In this document: in pieces, positions 13,039 through 14,093 of the stretch | How the letters are laid out: every line of letters starts with the position of its first letter | Position numbering within the stretch: the first letter of the stretch is position 1 | DNA from: CAZEGC01 sp964511635 | GTDB taxonomy: Bacteria; Patescibacteriota; Saccharimonadia; Saccharimonadales; Saccharimonadaceae | Length of the DNA stretch: 14,093 nt | Direction: 5' to 3' | NCBI GenBank assembly: GCA_964511635.1 | Contig: CAZEGC010000021.1 | Span: 1-14,093 of the forward strand | Notes under the pieces: model-generated | Told to the model about the DNA's origin: nothing | Databases searched by the model: none | The model's input: only the letters and a program-made list of their open reading frames with translations | Made by a program: the position numbers and the translations under genes

Positions 13039-14093
13039 GCTCCCACCTCTACTAATTCTTGATGCTTATTCTTATACAGTGTAACACACTTTTTAGCCAC
13101 GTCGCTCCATGATATGCGAGTATATTCTCGTTTGACGTTTGAGACTAATTCATTCTTCAGGGCAGAGGACGTAGCAATTGCAATTAACTGATCAGCAAGC
13201 CTATCAATATCCCAGAAATCATACCTGAAAATACTATTTAAGACTTCGCCAACGCCTGATTGTCGACTGATGATCAGGGCACTATCGTGATGAGCTGCCT
13301 CAAGCGCAGTTAAGCCGAATGGCTCACTAACTGAACTCATAACGAAAACGTCAGATACGTTATAGGCATCACGCCACTGCTTGCCGCGGATAAAGCCAGT
13401 AAAGAAGACTTTATCGGAAATGCCATATGACGAGGCTAGCGAGATCAGCTCGTCGCGCTGCTCTCCGTCGCCAGCAAACAAAAATAGTAACTTATCGTAC
13501 TGTTCGCTTGCTCTAGCTGCCGCCTTAACTAAATGAGTCAGGCCCTTTTGAACCGTGAACCTAGTTACTGTGCCTACTACCGTGTAGCCTTCACGCTTCA
13601 TGGTTTCGAGGTAGCTATAAGTACGCATGTCGTACTCGTGACCCAGTAAGTCCGTTACGTCAATGGCGTTATGGACAACTTCAATCTTATCAGCAGGTAT
13701 ACCGTAGCGCTGGACAATGATATTTTTTGTTATACCACTAACTGCGATGATCCTATCCGCCATCATTAGTCCCATGTACTCAATTTCATGAACAATTGGA
13801 TTGCCCGAGGCCTCGCCGCAGCGATCAAATTCAGTCGCATGTACGTGGACTATCAGTGGGGCACCAGTAAGTTCTTTGGCGCGAATTCCAGCCTCCATCG
13901 TCAGCCAGTCATGAGCATGGATAGCGTGTGGGCTTACCTTGTCTACTAACTGCTCGACGAACTTTACATAACGCTTCTGGACACCCCGCATGGTTGAAAG
14001 GTCGTTCATATCCGCTTTCGATAGGTTACGCTCATAAACTGCTTCGCTGTCATATACCCCTAGGCCATAGCGTTCCATCGGATCTAGCGGCGT
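13035..14093 (-). CDS. Glycogen-synthase-like GT-B glycosyltransferase, 5' end cut by window edge
   Basis: The frame stays open from the stop at 13035 to the right edge, giving 352 visible residues; an ATG at 14078 is internal because five more in-frame codons (TPLDP) precede it. It is a retaining GT-B enzyme that transfers sugar from a nucleotide sugar. The remaining N-terminal domain shows HAHDWLTMEAG and HVHATEFDRCGEASGNPIVH, and the C-terminal domain shows FLFAGDGEQRDEL and the E-x7-E motif in SEPFGLTALEAA. This pattern is seen in GT4/GT5 proteins often annotated as glycogen synthase. Its pairing with GH57 and GH15 genes supports an alpha-glucan product, but donor (ADP- or UDP-glucose) and acceptor are not determinable. 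Probably 60-80 N-terminal residues and the operon promoter lie beyond the window. Confidence 0.88.
   Translation of the reverse strand, partial: TPLDPMERYGLGVYDSEAVYERNLSKADMNDLSTMRGVQKRYVKFVEQLVDKVSPHAIHAHDWLTMEAGIRAKELTGAPLIVHVHATEFDRCGEASGNPIVHEIEYMGLMMADRIIAVSGITKNIIVQRYGIPADKIEVVHNAIDVTDLLGHEYDMRTYSYLETMKREGYTVVGTVTRFTVQKGLTHLVKAAARASEQYDKLLFLFAGDGEQRDELISLASSYGISDKVFFTGFIRGKQWRDAYNVSDVFVMSSVSEPFGLTALEAAHHDSALIISRQSGVGEVLNSIFRYDFWDIDRLADQLIAIATSSALKNELVSNVKREYTRISWSDVAKKCVTLYKNKHQELVEVGA

Overview
The window looks like a chromosomal segment from a Candidate Phyla Radiation (Patescibacteria) bacterium, most likely Candidatus Saccharibacteria (TM7). This is inferred from protein style and was not tested by a search. 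The hints are very tight gene packing, ribosomal proteins bL36, uS4 and bL33 without zinc-ligand cysteines, and several genes that start almost directly downstream of a -10 box. TGA ends two genes (at 7185-7187 and 13035-13037) and is not read through, so the standard bacterial code applies rather than the UGA=Gly code of Gracilibacteria.

Region 1 (1-3918, + strand) is the distal part of the ribosomal-protein/RNA polymerase operon in canonical order: infA (5' end cut off), rpmJ, rpsM, rpsK, rpsD, rpoA, rplQ, rplM, rpsI. Gaps are short or absent (TAATG overlaps at rpoA/rplQ and rplQ/rplM) and most genes have visible Shine-Dalgarno (SD) sequences. A 12-bp perfect hairpin at 3944-3973 ends the operon.

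Region 2 (3990-8681, + strand) holds an alpha/beta hydrolase, tryptophanyl-tRNA synthetase (trpS), an RluA-family pseudouridine synthase with an unexplained N-terminal extension, a DNA polymerase III delta'-like clamp-loader protein (holB), and a membrane-anchored TPR protein. trpS, the pseudouridine synthase gene and holB overlap and probably form one transcription unit. The hydrolase, trpS and TPR genes each have a TATAAT/TATACT box ending exactly 9 nt before the ATG, which predicts leaderless or near-leaderless mRNAs.

Region 3 (8682-9389, + strand) contains tRNA-Thr(UGU), tRNA-Tyr(GUA), tRNA-Thr(GGU) and rpmG (bL33), with recognisable promoters before the first and third tRNAs and before rpmG. 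The two Thr tRNAs together can decode all four ACN codons.

Region 4 (9390-14093, - strand) is an alpha-glucan metabolism operon reading leftward from beyond the right edge: a glycogen-synthase-like GT-B glycosyltransferase (5' end cut off), a GH57 amylase/glucanotransferase-type enzyme, a GH15 glucoamylase-like enzyme interrupted by a 100-N assembly gap, and an unrecognised 238-residue protein. The genes overlap or abut, so they are probably co-transcribed and may build and degrade a glycogen-like polymer. No mobile element, CRISPR array or clearly novel multi-gene system is visible. The least explained items are the 238-residue protein, the N-terminal extension of the pseudouridine synthase, and a Gly at the uS11 position that is normally Asn.
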